Positions 25,794-34,880 of a DNA stretch of 64,000 bases are shown here, piece by piece. The stretch covers positions 425,459-489,458 of the forward strand of contig NZ_JAHQCX010000001.1 in assembly GCF_019042245.1 (NCBI RefSeq), given 5' to 3'. Made by a program: the position numbers and the translations under genes. Under the pieces are notes generated by a model. The model made no database searches, was not told the origin of the DNA, and saw only the letters and a list, made by a program, of their open reading frames with translations. The first letter of the stretch is position 1, and each line of letters starts with the position of its first letter. This DNA comes from Diplocloster modestus. Its GTDB lineage: Bacteria > Bacillota > Clostridia > Lachnospirales > Lachnospiraceae.

Positions 25794-27593
25794 GTGAGAA
25801 AATCTATTGGTCAAAGATTCAGGGATATGTCGATAATAAAAAAGTTCCGGCTCAGTGTTCTGATAATTATCGTCGTCCCTATGATCCTTATCTTTTCCGT
25901 TATATTCTACCGGTCTTACTCGGAGTTAAAGAGTAAAATGATCGAGAATTCTAGAATATCTATGAAACAGGCGGAGCGCAGCATAAAAAGTATTGTAGAA
26001 GAAACACAGTATCTCTCCTTATCCATGCTAATTGACGACAATATCCAGAAACTGTGCAAACAATATACACTAAAAAACAGTACAATGGATTCGGCCAAAC
26101 GACAGCTATATGTTTCCATGCAAGATGCAGTAAATTCCAAATCCTACATCGATTCTATCAGTATTAGTTATAATAGCGAGGTGCTGTTCCAGTATGGTAA
26201 TAAGGTGGAGAAGGAAGACGGGATGTTCGAAAAACAGGCCATGGAAATTGGAGGACGGGCATTCTGGACCCGGGCATACCGCCTGCAGTACCGGGAAAAG
26301 ACTGCAGACCCCCATTATGTCATATCCTATATACGCGCATTTATGGATGTCTCCAGGTTCAATCAGCCGATTGGACTACAGAGGATCAGTATCAACGAGA
26401 AAGAATTAAGCCAGACTTACGCATCGTTAGCTCCGGATGATCAGTCAGAAGCTTTCCTGGTAGGTCCGGATGGCTGTATACTCTCTGCGCTGAATGAAAC
26501 GTTGATCGGGCGGGACCTTAGGGCGGCTTTCCCCGGATTTGAACAGGTACTCAATGACGATAACGGATATTTTGGAACTAAGGTCAACCAGGTAGGAGTG
26601 CTGGTGATCTATCAGGATGTGGAAGGGACAGACTGGAAACTGGTGCAGGCGGTGCCGCGGAGAACACTTCTGAATTCTTCTGGTTCTCTGTTTTTGTTCA
26701 TGCTTTTGGCACTGCTGCTGCTGATCATCTTCAGCGTGATTTTTTCCGCTATCCAGAACCATACCATCATTCATCCGATTTATAGACTTTCGAAGGAACT
26801 ATCCCAGGTTAAGGACGGCAATTTTGACATACAGGTTAACAGTAACTGCCGGGACGAGATCGGCTGTCTCACGGAAGCATTTGAAGAGATGCTGAAACGT
26901 ACGAAAGAGCTGATTAACCGGGTTTATCTAAGCCGGATTCAGGAAAAGGAATCGGCCTTTAAGGCGTTGGAGGCGCAGATCAACCCCCATTTTCTCTATA
27001 ATGTACTGGATTCTATTCATTGGGCTGCGATAAAACAGAAGGACTGGGAGGTCAGCGACCGGATCGAAGCGCTCTCGGAGCTGTTTCGGCATGTACTGAA
27101 CAAAGGCGATTCCATTACAACGATGCGAGCGGAAGTCAATTATCTTCAAAATTATTTGTTTCTGCAAAAAAACAAATTCGCCGGGAAAATCTGCGTATGT
27201 ATCGATGTAGAGGAAGAGCTGATGGAGTGCCAAACCTTGAAGCTGATCTTGCAGCCTCTGGTGGAGAATGCGATCCAGCATGGACTGGCGGAGAAAGACG
27301 GAACAGGGAACATCAGTGTCTGGATCGAACGTAAAGACGGGAGCCTCTTTCTGCATGTGGAGGATGACGGTTGCGGTGCTGATGAAGATGCTGTCCGCAG
27401 TATGATCTATGCTGAGCAGGAAACGGGAGGGGCCTTTGCCCTGAAGAATATCCACGACCGGGTGCGGATGCGGTACGGAGAGCCATATGGACTCACTTTT
27501 GAGAGCCTGGAGCAGGTAGGGACTGTCGTAACTGTTAGAATTCCTGAATTGCGGGAAGGAGCGGATGAAAATGAAACTGATGATTGTGGATGA
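25794..27593 (+). CDS. Sensor histidine kinase, YesM family
   Basis: A 599-residue membrane kinase. A membrane segment at about residues 20-42, an extracellular sensor region of about 250 residues (dCache-like), a second membrane segment near residue 300 and a HAMP region (HPIYRLSKELSQVKDGNFDIQV) precede the His_kinase domain, where His399 in QINPHFLYNVLDSIHW is the phosphorylated residue. The HATPase domain has VENAIQHG and VEDDGCG. GGGGG at 25782-25786 fits the GTG at 25794 better than the ATG at 25788. Its end overlaps the response regulator gene by 23 bases. It probably senses the sugar or a binding-protein complex. Confidence 0.9.
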   Translation: MRKSIGQRFRDMSIIKKFRLSVLIIIVVPMILIFSVIFYRSYSELKSKMIENSRISMKQAERSIKSIVEETQYLSLSMLIDDNIQKLCKQYTLKNSTMDSAKRQLYVSMQDAVNSKSYIDSISISYNSEVLFQYGNKVEKEDGMFEKQAMEIGGRAFWTRAYRLQYREKTADPHYVISYIRAFMDVSRFNQPIGLQRISINEKELSQTYASLAPDDQSEAFLVGPDGCILSALNETLIGRDLRAAFPGFEQVLNDDNGYFGTKVNQVGVLVIYQDVEGTDWKLVQAVPRRTLLNSSGSLFLFMLLALLLLIIFSVIFSAIQNHTIIHPIYRLSKELSQVKDGNFDIQVNSNCRDEIGCLTEAFEEMLKRTKELINRVYLSRIQEKESAFKALEAQINPHFLYNVLDSIHWAAIKQKDWEVSDRIEALSELFRHVLNKGDSITTMRAEVNYLQNYLFLQKNKFAGKICVCIDVEEELMECQTLKLILQPLVENAIQHGLAEKDGTGNISVWIERKDGSLFLHVEDDGCGADEDAVRSMIYAEQETGGAFALKNIHDRVRMRYGEPYGLTFESLEQVGTVVTVRIPELREGADENETDDCG

Positions 27594-29163
27594 TGAACCG
27601 GATATCCGGGAGGGGATCCAGGATGGAATTGAGTGGGAAGAACTGGGAATCCATAAAACACTGACAGCCGCTGATGCTTTTGAAGCACAAAGGATCTATA
27701 AAAGAGAACAGCCGGAGATTGTCATTACTGATATCAGTATGCCGCGCATGTCCGGAATCGACCTGATCGGGAAGCTGAAGGAGTGGAATCCTCATGTCCG
27801 ATGTATCCTGCTGAGCGGATATTCAGAATTTGAATATGCGAAAAAGGCCATCCGCCTGGGCGTGACCGCTTATGAATTAAAACCGATCAAGGTCGCCCGT
27901 TTAAAAGAATTGATCACACAGCTGATGGGTGAAATTGAGGCCGAATCCAGCAAAGAAAGTGCGCTTAAACTTAATGTTTATACAGACGGACAGTATTTTA
28001 TCAAAAGATTGGTGAAATCAAAGGGTGTTGTCGGAAGAGATGAATATGCTGACGGGATGAAGGATCTCGGATTAAATGATGAGGATCGGGTCCAGTGTCT
28101 GTATTTGCAGACCGACCGGTATTTTCACGAACAGGAACTGCCTTTTGATAATAAAGGACATATGGAGAAATTCATGGGTATCTGTGGTAAATGGTTTGGG
28201 GAAAAGGCTTTTCATTTCGTAAAGCTTCATTCTGATGAAGGACTGATCCTTTTACAGACCGAGCATTCATGCAAAGAGATTCCGCAGCTGTTTCATGAGT
28301 TAAATGAAATGACGACGGCAGATTACCAGATTACATTTTCGATGGGAGCCAGCTGTGAAGGCGGTATGCAGGATTTTTATATACTGTACACACAGAGCAA
28401 AACTGCTGTACGCAATAAGATCTATACAGGCCGGGAGTCCTTGCTATATTATTCGGATGAGAGCAATAATAAGAAGATCAGCAATCATTATCTGGTAGAT
28501 ACGAAAATGTATGAGGACATTAAACAAAATTACCTGGATGGAGATTTAAAGAACGTATATGGGATTTTGGATGCAAAATTTGAGGAAATACAGAAGCAAA
28601 GATCCTATACCTATTCGGCTCTCCGGGATTTCTGCGTGGATCTTATCAACCTGTTGTACCGGATCTGCCAGGATTACGCGTTACATCAATGCAGAAGTCG
28701 GGAGGCTGTAATCGAACGTATGGATGATACCTGCGATACAATTGCAGAATTCGGTGCTTGTATTCGGACGGCCTACGAGGAGCTCTATCAGCGGATTAAA
28801 GAGCAGCATTATCCTACGGGCAACAAAGTAGTAAAGGAAATGTTGGATTATATGAAGAAACATTACACGGAGGATCTCATGATTGAGGAGATTGCAGGGA
28901 ATATGGGAGTGACACCGAATTATTTAAGCCATTTATTTAATAAGGAAATAAAACTGACCTTCCGGGAATTTCTAAATCAGTACCGGGTCTGCAAGGCGAA
29001 ATGGTATTTGGAAAATACCAACGATAAAGCCTATGAGATTGCGGAAAAAGTGGGATTCCACGAGTATAAGCATTTTGCTCAGATTTTTAAAAAATATGAG
29101 GGATGTTCCACACTACAGTACCGGAATCAGATCGGAAGAAGAGGAAAGGAAGGAAAAGGATGA
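27571..29163 (+). CDS. Response regulator with AraC-type DNA-binding domain, YesN family
   Basis: A 530-residue regulator. The N-terminal receiver domain has MKLMIVDDEPDIREGI, phospho-acceptor Asp54 in VITDISMPRMSG and Lys at LKPIK; a middle region of about 280 residues follows; the last 100 residues hold two AraC-type helix-turn-helix motifs (EEIAGNMGVTPNYLSHLFNKE and YEIAEKVGFHEYKHFAQIFKK). AAGGAG nine bases before the ATG at 27571 makes this start better than the ATG at 27565. With the overlapping kinase it forms a YesMN pair that most likely activates the sugar locus upstream. Confidence 0.93.
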   Translation: MKLMIVDDEPDIREGIQDGIEWEELGIHKTLTAADAFEAQRIYKREQPEIVITDISMPRMSGIDLIGKLKEWNPHVRCILLSGYSEFEYAKKAIRLGVTAYELKPIKVARLKELITQLMGEIEAESSKESALKLNVYTDGQYFIKRLVKSKGVVGRDEYADGMKDLGLNDEDRVQCLYLQTDRYFHEQELPFDNKGHMEKFMGICGKWFGEKAFHFVKLHSDEGLILLQTEHSCKEIPQLFHELNEMTTADYQITFSMGASCEGGMQDFYILYTQSKTAVRNKIYTGRESLLYYSDESNNKKISNHYLVDTKMYEDIKQNYLDGDLKNVYGILDAKFEEIQKQRSYTYSALRDFCVDLINLLYRICQDYALHQCRSREAVIERMDDTCDTIAEFGACIRTAYEELYQRIKEQHYPTGNKVVKEMLDYMKKHYTEDLMIEEIAGNMGVTPNYLSHLFNKEIKLTFREFLNQYRVCKAKWYLENTNDKAYEIAEKVGFHEYKHFAQIFKKYEGCSTLQYRNQIGRRGKEGKG

Positions 29164-30116
29164 GACAGGAAAAGATTTTGTTGGATACGGATATGGGAAC
29201 GGATGTGGACGATGCGCTTGCACTGATCTATTTGCTGAAGCACCCTGCATGCCGCATGATGGGTATTACCACGGTTGCCGGAGAAGCCGGAGTGCGGGCG
29301 GAGCTGGCTCAGACATTGTGCGGAGAATGTAATGTGCAGGTTCCGGTCTATCCCGGATGCGAACAATGCATGATAATTCCTCAGCGGGAGGTTTCGGCCC
29401 CACATGGCAGACTACTTCCCCACTCCGGATCGTCCCGGCGATATCCGGCCGGACAGGCGCTTTCCTTTATGCAGCAGGTTATCCGGGAGAATGAGGGGGA
29501 AATTACGCTGATCGGTATCGGTCCATTTACGAATATTGCCATGCTGTTTCGGATGGACCCGGAACTACCGGGTATGCTCAAGAAGCTGGTATTGATGGGC
29601 GGCAGATTCTTTCCGGATTGCCAATCATTCCAAACGCCGCAAGAACGGCATACGCCCGACCGAAATCCGGCATTTGCAGATGTATCGATAGCCTCCATGT
29701 TAAGAGGGGGAATGCTGGAAGCCAATATGGCGACCGATCCTCATGCGGCTGCCGTAATAGCCGGCGCAGCGTCGTCACGCACCAGAATCATCAGCTTGGA
29801 TGTGACACGTCAGGTAGTTATGAAGGAAGAGAGTTTTCGTCAGAAATTTGCGGCGAAAGAATACACGCTACTGATGAAAATGGCCCAAATGTGGCTTCAG
29901 GTAGACGGACAGATTACCTTCCATGATCCGCTGGCTGCTGTCAGTGTCTTTTGTCCGCAGGTGTGTACTTATCTAAATGGTAATCTGGAGATAGAGCTTT
30001 CCGGAGGAAAGATGGATGGTTGTACCTATCTGGAGGAAAATCCTGGAGGACGGTTTGAAGTCAGCAGCCAGGTGTATCCTGAGACATTTTTTCGGGAGTA
30101 TTTTTCCGTGATATAG
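29160..30116 (+). CDS. Inosine/uridine-preferring nucleoside hydrolase family protein
   Basis: A 318-residue hydrolase. The N-terminal KILLDTDMGTDVDDALAL carries the DTDxGxDxDDA calcium-binding signature, and GEITLIGIGPFTNIAMLF and the late FHDPLAAVSVF (metal ligand Asp) are the other family motifs. It would split the N-glycosidic bond of ribonucleosides. The ATG overlaps the response regulator stop as ATGA and AAGGAAGG lies upstream, so it is co-translated with the two-component system. That context is odd for a nucleoside enzyme; the true substrate may be another N- or O-riboside. Its last 56 bases overlap the convergent MATE gene. Confidence 0.88.
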   Translation: MRQEKILLDTDMGTDVDDALALIYLLKHPACRMMGITTVAGEAGVRAELAQTLCGECNVQVPVYPGCEQCMIIPQREVSAPHGRLLPHSGSSRRYPAGQALSFMQQVIRENEGEITLIGIGPFTNIAMLFRMDPELPGMLKKLVLMGGRFFPDCQSFQTPQERHTPDRNPAFADVSIASMLRGGMLEANMATDPHAAAVIAGAASSRTRIISLDVTRQVVMKEESFRQKFAAKEYTLLMKMAQMWLQVDGQITFHDPLAAVSVFCPQVCTYLNGNLEIELSGGKMDGCTYLEENPGGRFEVSSQVYPETFFREYFSVI

Positions 30117-31425
30117 TATGATAAAAAATTAGTCCAACGGCGTCAGCCAGAACCCACCCAATCGGAATCGCCCACCAGACAGCATTCAGCCCAAACGCAG
30201 GCAGCGGCGCCAGCAGATAGGCAAGCCCCACCCGGGTACCCAGGGAAATGACAGTGAGAATAACGGAAATACCGGGCCGGCCCAGCCCGCGGTATAGCCC
30301 GTACAGCAGAGAAAGACAGCCGATCCCACAGTAGCAGGCGCCCTCTATCCGCAGGTAGCCGGTTCCGATCCTTATAATTTCCGTTTCTTCCGGACGGATG
30401 AAGAGCGTCATCAGACCCGGAGCGAAGGTAAACACCACAAAGGAGATTAGTGCGCAGAATACGACCACGATAAGGATCGAGGATTTCAATCCTTTTTGGA
30501 TACGGCCGGCTTTCTCCGCCCCGCTGTTCTGGGCGATATAGGTGGCAAACGCATTGCCAAAATCTTGTACCGGCATGTAGGCGAAGGAATCGATCTTTAC
30601 CGCGGCGGCAAAGGCGGCCATAACGGAAACGCCGAAGCTGTTCACCAGTCCCTGTATCATAAGAATGCCAAAATTCATAACTGACTGCTGTACGCAGGTC
30701 AGCAGGGAATACTGGGCGATCTGCCCGGCGATCCCATGGTCAAAATACATATCCTCTTTGGTCCAGAATAAATGCGCAGCGCGGAACCGGCAATAAAGAA
30801 AGAGCCCGCCGGCCGAGATACCCTGGGCGGTAACCGTAGCCACGGCGGCCCCGGCCACTCCCATGTGGAAGACAAGAATAAATAAAAGATCCAGCACGAT
30901 ATTGATCAGGGCCGACGCGGCCAGGAACATGAGGGGCACGGATGAATTCCCCACAGAACGGAGAAGCGCCGCGAAATAGTTGAAAAAAAACGTGAAAACA
31001 ATACCCAGAAAAATGATAAAAAGATAGTCCCTGGTCAGCGAGAAAATATCCGCCGGAATCTGCAGAGCCCGAAGCAGCGGATCGATCAGAAGCAGCGCGG
31101 CAGCCTCCAGGATCAGTGTAATTCCCCCAATAAAAAGGAAGGAGACAAAAAAGCTCTTCTTCATATCGCGTTCCTGATGAGCACCGTAAAGCATGGAGAA
31201 CAGTACCCCGCTTCCCATGCATAAGCCTAAAATAATCGAAGTCAAAAAAACCATGACGCTGTAAGAAGATCCAACAGCCGCTAATGCGTCGGCTCCCAGA
31301 AAGCGTCCGACGATCAAAGTGTCGGCGATATTATAAAATAACTGCAACAGGTTACCGGCGATAATCGGCGCGGCAAACAATAAAATTGACCGTGTAACAG
31401 ATCCCCGGGTCAAATCTCTTTCCAT
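30061..31425 (-). CDS. MATE family multidrug/sodium exporter
   Basis: A 454-residue membrane protein with twelve hydrophobic segments in two similar halves, of the MATE family (NorM/DinF-like). SILLFAAPIIAGNLLQLFYNIADTLIVGRFLGADALAAVG is the characteristic N-terminal text. It should export drugs or metabolites using sodium or proton flow. The 3' end (KNTPEKMSQDTPGC) overlaps the 3' end of the nucleoside hydrolase gene by 56 bases on the opposite strand. A 296-base gap to the divergent Lrp-type gene holds promoters but no other gene that I can see. Confidence 0.92.
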   Translation of the reverse strand: MERDLTRGSVTRSILLFAAPIIAGNLLQLFYNIADTLIVGRFLGADALAAVGSSYSVMVFLTSIILGLCMGSGVLFSMLYGAHQERDMKKSFFVSFLFIGGITLILEAAALLLIDPLLRALQIPADIFSLTRDYLFIIFLGIVFTFFFNYFAALLRSVGNSSVPLMFLAASALINIVLDLLFILVFHMGVAGAAVATVTAQGISAGGLFLYCRFRAAHLFWTKEDMYFDHGIAGQIAQYSLLTCVQQSVMNFGILMIQGLVNSFGVSVMAAFAAAVKIDSFAYMPVQDFGNAFATYIAQNSGAEKAGRIQKGLKSSILIVVVFCALISFVVFTFAPGLMTLFIRPEETEIIRIGTGYLRIEGACYCGIGCLSLLYGLYRGLGRPGISVILTVISLGTRVGLAYLLAPLPAFGLNAVWWAIPIGWVLADAVGLIFYHTISRKNTPEKMSQDTPGC

Positions 31426-31653
31426 AAGAACACTTCCGATACGTAAGTTTTGTATTTCGTTTAGTAATCAAATCATAGAATAAGATCCGCATAAAGTCAA
31501 TAACAAAGTCGGGGATGAAGCAGATTAAATGCGATGCCGAGCTTTCGGTATAAAAATCATTAACGATTTCGATAATTACTTCTATAATTCCTAAGACGCA
31601 TTTCTATAATAAATGATACATGCATATCCTGCTATTTGACAGCGACTTAAGAC

Positions 31654-31682
31654 TTGCCTTTTGAAACAGACCGGGCTATTAT
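31654..31682 (+). promoter_or_regulatory. Sigma-A promoter for the Lrp-type regulator
   Basis: TTGCCT (31654-31659) and TATTAT (31677-31682) with a 17-base spacer, 39 bases before the ATG. A perfect TTGACA lies a little upstream (31635-31640) without a matching -10. Confidence 0.55.
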
Positions 31683-31721
31683 GAGAACAGAAAATACCGG
31701 AAAGAAAGCGGGGAAGTTCAA

Positions 31722-32180
31722 ATGTTTTTAGACGGCCTGGACGAAATCGATCAGAAAATACTGGAATTGCTGATCCACAATGCCCGGATGTCCTACTCCG
31801 ACATCGGCACAGAGGTAGGCCTGTCCAGAGTGGCGGTGAAAAGCAGAATCACAGCGCTTGAAGAGCGTGGGATCATTGAGGAATATACCACAGTCATCAA
31901 CCCCCAAAAGATAAACGGGGCGGTATCCTGTTATTTTGAGCTGGAAACAAAGCCTTCTGCTTATCAAGAGGTGATCCGTATCCTGGAAGAGAACGACACG
32001 GTTACCCAGATCTATCAGGTATCCGGGAAATGCCGGCTGCATGTACATGCGGTGGCCGCGGACCAGGAGGAACTGGAAGCATTTCTTGAAAATGTAATGC
32101 ATTCCCTCCCGGGCCTGACAGATTTAAGCTGCAATATAATTCTCGCCCGGATCAAGGACATCAAGGGACTTCGTCTGTAG
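31722..32180 (+). CDS. Lrp/AsnC family transcriptional regulator
   Basis: A 152-residue DNA-binding protein. Residues 5-65 form the AsnC-type helix-turn-helix (LDEIDQKILELLIHNARMSYSDIGTEVGLSRVAVKSRI); residues 75-150 form the RAM ligand-binding domain (CYFELETKPSAYQEVIRIL, YQVSGKCRLHVHAVA). Such proteins form octamers and respond to amino acids or similar small molecules. It stands alone with its own promoter, divergent from the MATE gene, which could be a target. A GGGGAAG ribosome site precedes the ATG. Confidence 0.9.
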   Translation: MFLDGLDEIDQKILELLIHNARMSYSDIGTEVGLSRVAVKSRITALEERGIIEEYTTVINPQKINGAVSCYFELETKPSAYQEVIRILEENDTVTQIYQVSGKCRLHVHAVAADQEELEAFLENVMHSLPGLTDLSCNIILARIKDIKGLRL

Positions 32181-32301
32181 GCGGACGATAGAGGGGCCCG
32201 AAAATAAAACCAGGCCGCCCAATATAGACAAAAACCGCCTGAAATCCCTTGATTTCGGAATGATTTCACGAATTTTTCACTATACATTCCGCAAAAGGGC
32301 A

Positions 32302-32310
32302 TGCTATAAT
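32302..32310 (+). promoter_or_regulatory. Extended -10 promoter for the FAD oxidoreductase operon
   Basis: TGCTATAAT, an extended -10, lies about 90 bases before the gene. No good -35 is visible at the right distance. Confidence 0.5.
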
Positions 32311-32402
32311 AAAAAATAGCGGCGCTCGAAAAAACCCGGCGCTGCAGCCGGCCGAAAGGGCAGGGCTGATACAATAGAATTACCCATTAGGGAGTGATGA
32401 TG

Positions 32403-33827
32403 ATGAAAAAAGAATACGATGTAATTATTGTGGGGGCGGGGCCTTCCGGAATCTTCTGCGCATATGAGCTGATCCGGCAGAAGAAAGATATGAAGGTGCT
32501 GATGATTGAAAAGGGCAGGCCGATCGAGAAACGGCAGTGCCCGAAGCGGATAACAAAAAAGTGTGTAGGATGCCAGCCGTGTTCCATCACGACTGGTTTT
32601 GCAGGAGCGGGAGCGTTTTCCGACGGGAAGCTGTCCCTGTCTCCGGACGTGGGAGGAAATCTTCCCGAAATCCTTGGTTACGATAAAACGGTAGAGCTGT
32701 TAAAAGAATCCGATGATATTTATTTGAAATTCGGTGCGGATACGAACGTATACGGCATCGATAAGGCAAAAGAAATCCAGGAAATCCGCAGAAAAGCCAT
32801 CACGGCCAACTTAAAGCTGATCGAATGTCCGATCCGCCATCTGGGTACGGAAGAGGGATATAAGATCTATACAAAGCTCCAGACACATCTGCTGGACGAA
32901 GGAATTGACATGCTGTTCAATACCATGGTGGATGACATCCTGGTGGAGAATAATAAAGTGACCGGTGTGGTAACCGATGCCGGGGATACCTTTACGGCAC
33001 CGGAGATCGTCTCCGCAGTGGGCCGGGAAGGCGCGGACTGGTTCAGTCATATCTGCCAGAGCCACGGGATAGAGACGAAAGTCGGTACGGTGGACGTGGG
33101 AGTTCGTGTGGAAGTCCGGGATGAAGTTATGGAGTTCCTGAATAAGAACCTGTATGAAGCGAAGCTTGTCTATTATACGCCTACCTTTGACGATAAGGTG
33201 CGGACCTTCTGTACGAATCCGTCGGGAGAGGTGGCCACCGAATATTATGAAAATGGACTGGCGGTTGTCAACGGACATGCCTATAAGTCCCAGGAATATA
33301 AGACCAATAATACGAATTTTGCCATTCTGGTGTCCAAGAATTTTACGAAACCCTTTAAGACCCCGATTGAGTATGGCAAACAGATCGCACAGCTGAGCAA
33401 TATGCTCTGCGATGGTAAGATCCTGGTACAGACCTTCGGTGATTTTCAGAGAGGAAGGCGTACCACGGAAGAGCGCCTGTGCCGGAATAATCTGATCCCC
33501 ACATTAAAGGATGCGGTACCCGGAGACCTGTCCCTGGTATTCCCGCACCGGATTATGGTGGATATCGAAGAGATGTTGCTGGCCCTGGATAAAGTAACTC
33601 CCGGTATTGCCAGCGATGAAACGCTGCTGTACGGCGTGGAAGTGAAGTTCTATTCCAACAAAGTCGTGGTAAATCAGGATTTTGAGACCAGCGTGGACGG
33701 TTTGCGGGCGATCGGAGACGGCGCGTCTGTGACCAGGGGCCTTCAGCAGGCTTCCGCCAATGGAATCAGTGTAGCCAGAAGTATTTTAACGAAGTTATAT
33801 GGAGTCGGCAATGAAGTTGAGGCATAA
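32403..33827 (+). CDS. FAD-dependent oxidoreductase (COG2509 type)
   Basis: A 474-residue flavoprotein. The N-terminal YDVIIVGAGPSGIFCAYEL is the Rossmann FAD-binding motif; CPKRITKKCVGCQPC is a cysteine-rich stretch near residue 55 conserved in this uncharacterised group; GDGASVTRGLQQASANGI near the end is the second FAD contact. Four start codons lie in tandem (GTG at 32394, ATG at 32397, 32400 and 32403); GGAG at 32391-32394 favours the last. The end overlaps the PrsA-like gene by 17 bases. The family is annotated as NAD(FAD)-utilising dehydrogenase without known substrate. Confidence 0.85.
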   Translation: MKKEYDVIIVGAGPSGIFCAYELIRQKKDMKVLMIEKGRPIEKRQCPKRITKKCVGCQPCSITTGFAGAGAFSDGKLSLSPDVGGNLPEILGYDKTVELLKESDDIYLKFGADTNVYGIDKAKEIQEIRRKAITANLKLIECPIRHLGTEEGYKIYTKLQTHLLDEGIDMLFNTMVDDILVENNKVTGVVTDAGDTFTAPEIVSAVGREGADWFSHICQSHGIETKVGTVDVGVRVEVRDEVMEFLNKNLYEAKLVYYTPTFDDKVRTFCTNPSGEVATEYYENGLAVVNGHAYKSQEYKTNNTNFAILVSKNFTKPFKTPIEYGKQIAQLSNMLCDGKILVQTFGDFQRGRRTTEERLCRNNLIPTLKDAVPGDLSLVFPHRIMVDIEEMLLALDKVTPGIASDETLLYGVEVKFYSNKVVVNQDFETSVDGLRAIGDGASVTRGLQQASANGISVARSILTKLYGVGNEVEA

Positions 33828-34743
33828 AAAAGCGGCGGCCGTCCTGGCCTGCCTTTGTATATTATTTACTATGGCCGGCTGCGGTAAGGGGAAAGCGATC
33901 GTCCTTACCACCGGTCTTGGGAAAAACGACGTGTTTCAAATAGGCGAGGCTGTCTGCACGCTGCCGGAGGCCAAATACCTGCTGATGCAGATGCAGCAGG
34001 GGTACGATCAGGTATATGGCAAAGAGCTGTGGAAGCAGACGGTCAATGGAAATACCATCGAAGAGTATGCGAAGGACCGGGTGATCGACAGGCTGGTGGA
34101 AGTCAAATGCATGAATCTTCTGGCAAAAGACCGCCAGATCGAACTGACCGAAGAAGAGAAGAAGACGGCCTCCGATACCGCGGATCAGCAGTACGCTACC
34201 CTGGATGAGGAGACCATAAAGAGCCTGGGCGTGGACCAGGAGTCTTTGAGGAGCTTTTACCAGGAGTTCGCACTGGCAGATAAGGTCTATCAGGAACTGA
34301 CCAAAGATGTGAATACCGAAGTCAGCGACGATGAAGCCAGAGCCGTGTTAGTACAGCAGATCTTCACCAAATCCGAATCCGTGGCAAATGAAGTGGTTCA
34401 AAAAGCCCAGGCCGGAGAGGATTTTGCCGCCCTCGCGGAAAGTTATAACGAGAGCGATGAGATGCAGAAGGCTTACGGCAGAGGAGAAGTGGACAGCAAG
34501 CTGGAGGAAGCGGTCTTTGCCTTGGCCAACGATGAGATCAGCGATGTGGTAGCCACGGACGACGGCTATTACATCCTTAAATGTATGAATAATTATGATG
34601 TAGACGCGACCGATGCCAATAAAGTGGTCATCGCAAACCAGCGGAAGGAAGATGCTTTCCGGAAGGTTTACGATCCCTTTGTGGCGGGCCTTGATTCTGA
34701 GTTCAATCAGGAGCTTTGGGATTCGGTGGGGAATGCGCAGTAG
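33811..34743 (+). CDS. PrsA/SurA-like peptidyl-prolyl isomerase lipoprotein
   Basis: A 310-residue lipoprotein foldase. The signal peptide ends in TMAGC with Cys24. A helical SurA_N-like region (residues 50-170) precedes a parvulin-type domain at about 175-275 (VLVQQIFTKSESVANEVVQKAQAGEDFAALAESYNESD, and ATDDGYYILKCM), the rotamase module. It would help secreted proteins fold outside the membrane. GGAG six bases before the ATG at 33811 and overlap with the oxidoreductase gene show the start. A very long hairpin follows the stop. Confidence 0.87.
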   Translation: MKLRHKKAAAVLACLCILFTMAGCGKGKAIVLTTGLGKNDVFQIGEAVCTLPEAKYLLMQMQQGYDQVYGKELWKQTVNGNTIEEYAKDRVIDRLVEVKCMNLLAKDRQIELTEEEKKTASDTADQQYATLDEETIKSLGVDQESLRSFYQEFALADKVYQELTKDVNTEVSDDEARAVLVQQIFTKSESVANEVVQKAQAGEDFAALAESYNESDEMQKAYGRGEVDSKLEEAVFALANDEISDVVATDDGYYILKCMNNYDVDATDANKVVIANQRKEDAFRKVYDPFVAGLDSEFNQELWDSVGNAQ

Positions 34744-34758
34744 ATTCTTTAGGGAGGG

Positions 34759-34880
34759 CCGGGCCTGATGGAGCCGGGAGGTGGGAACGCCCCTGTCTCC
34801 GGCTGCGGTAACCGGGGCATCTGCGGCCGGAGACAGGGGCATTCCCACCTCCCGGCTCCTTCAGGCCTGGGCTTTTTTAT
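34759..34880. terminator. Exceptionally long terminator hairpin (50-bp stem)
   Basis: Bases 34759-34808 pair with 34821-34870 over 50 positions with only two mismatches and three G-T pairs, around a 12-base loop; CTTTTTTATTTTG follows on the plus strand. It lies between the convergent PrsA-like and htpG genes and can serve both, though the T run exists only on the plus side. Confidence 0.85.
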
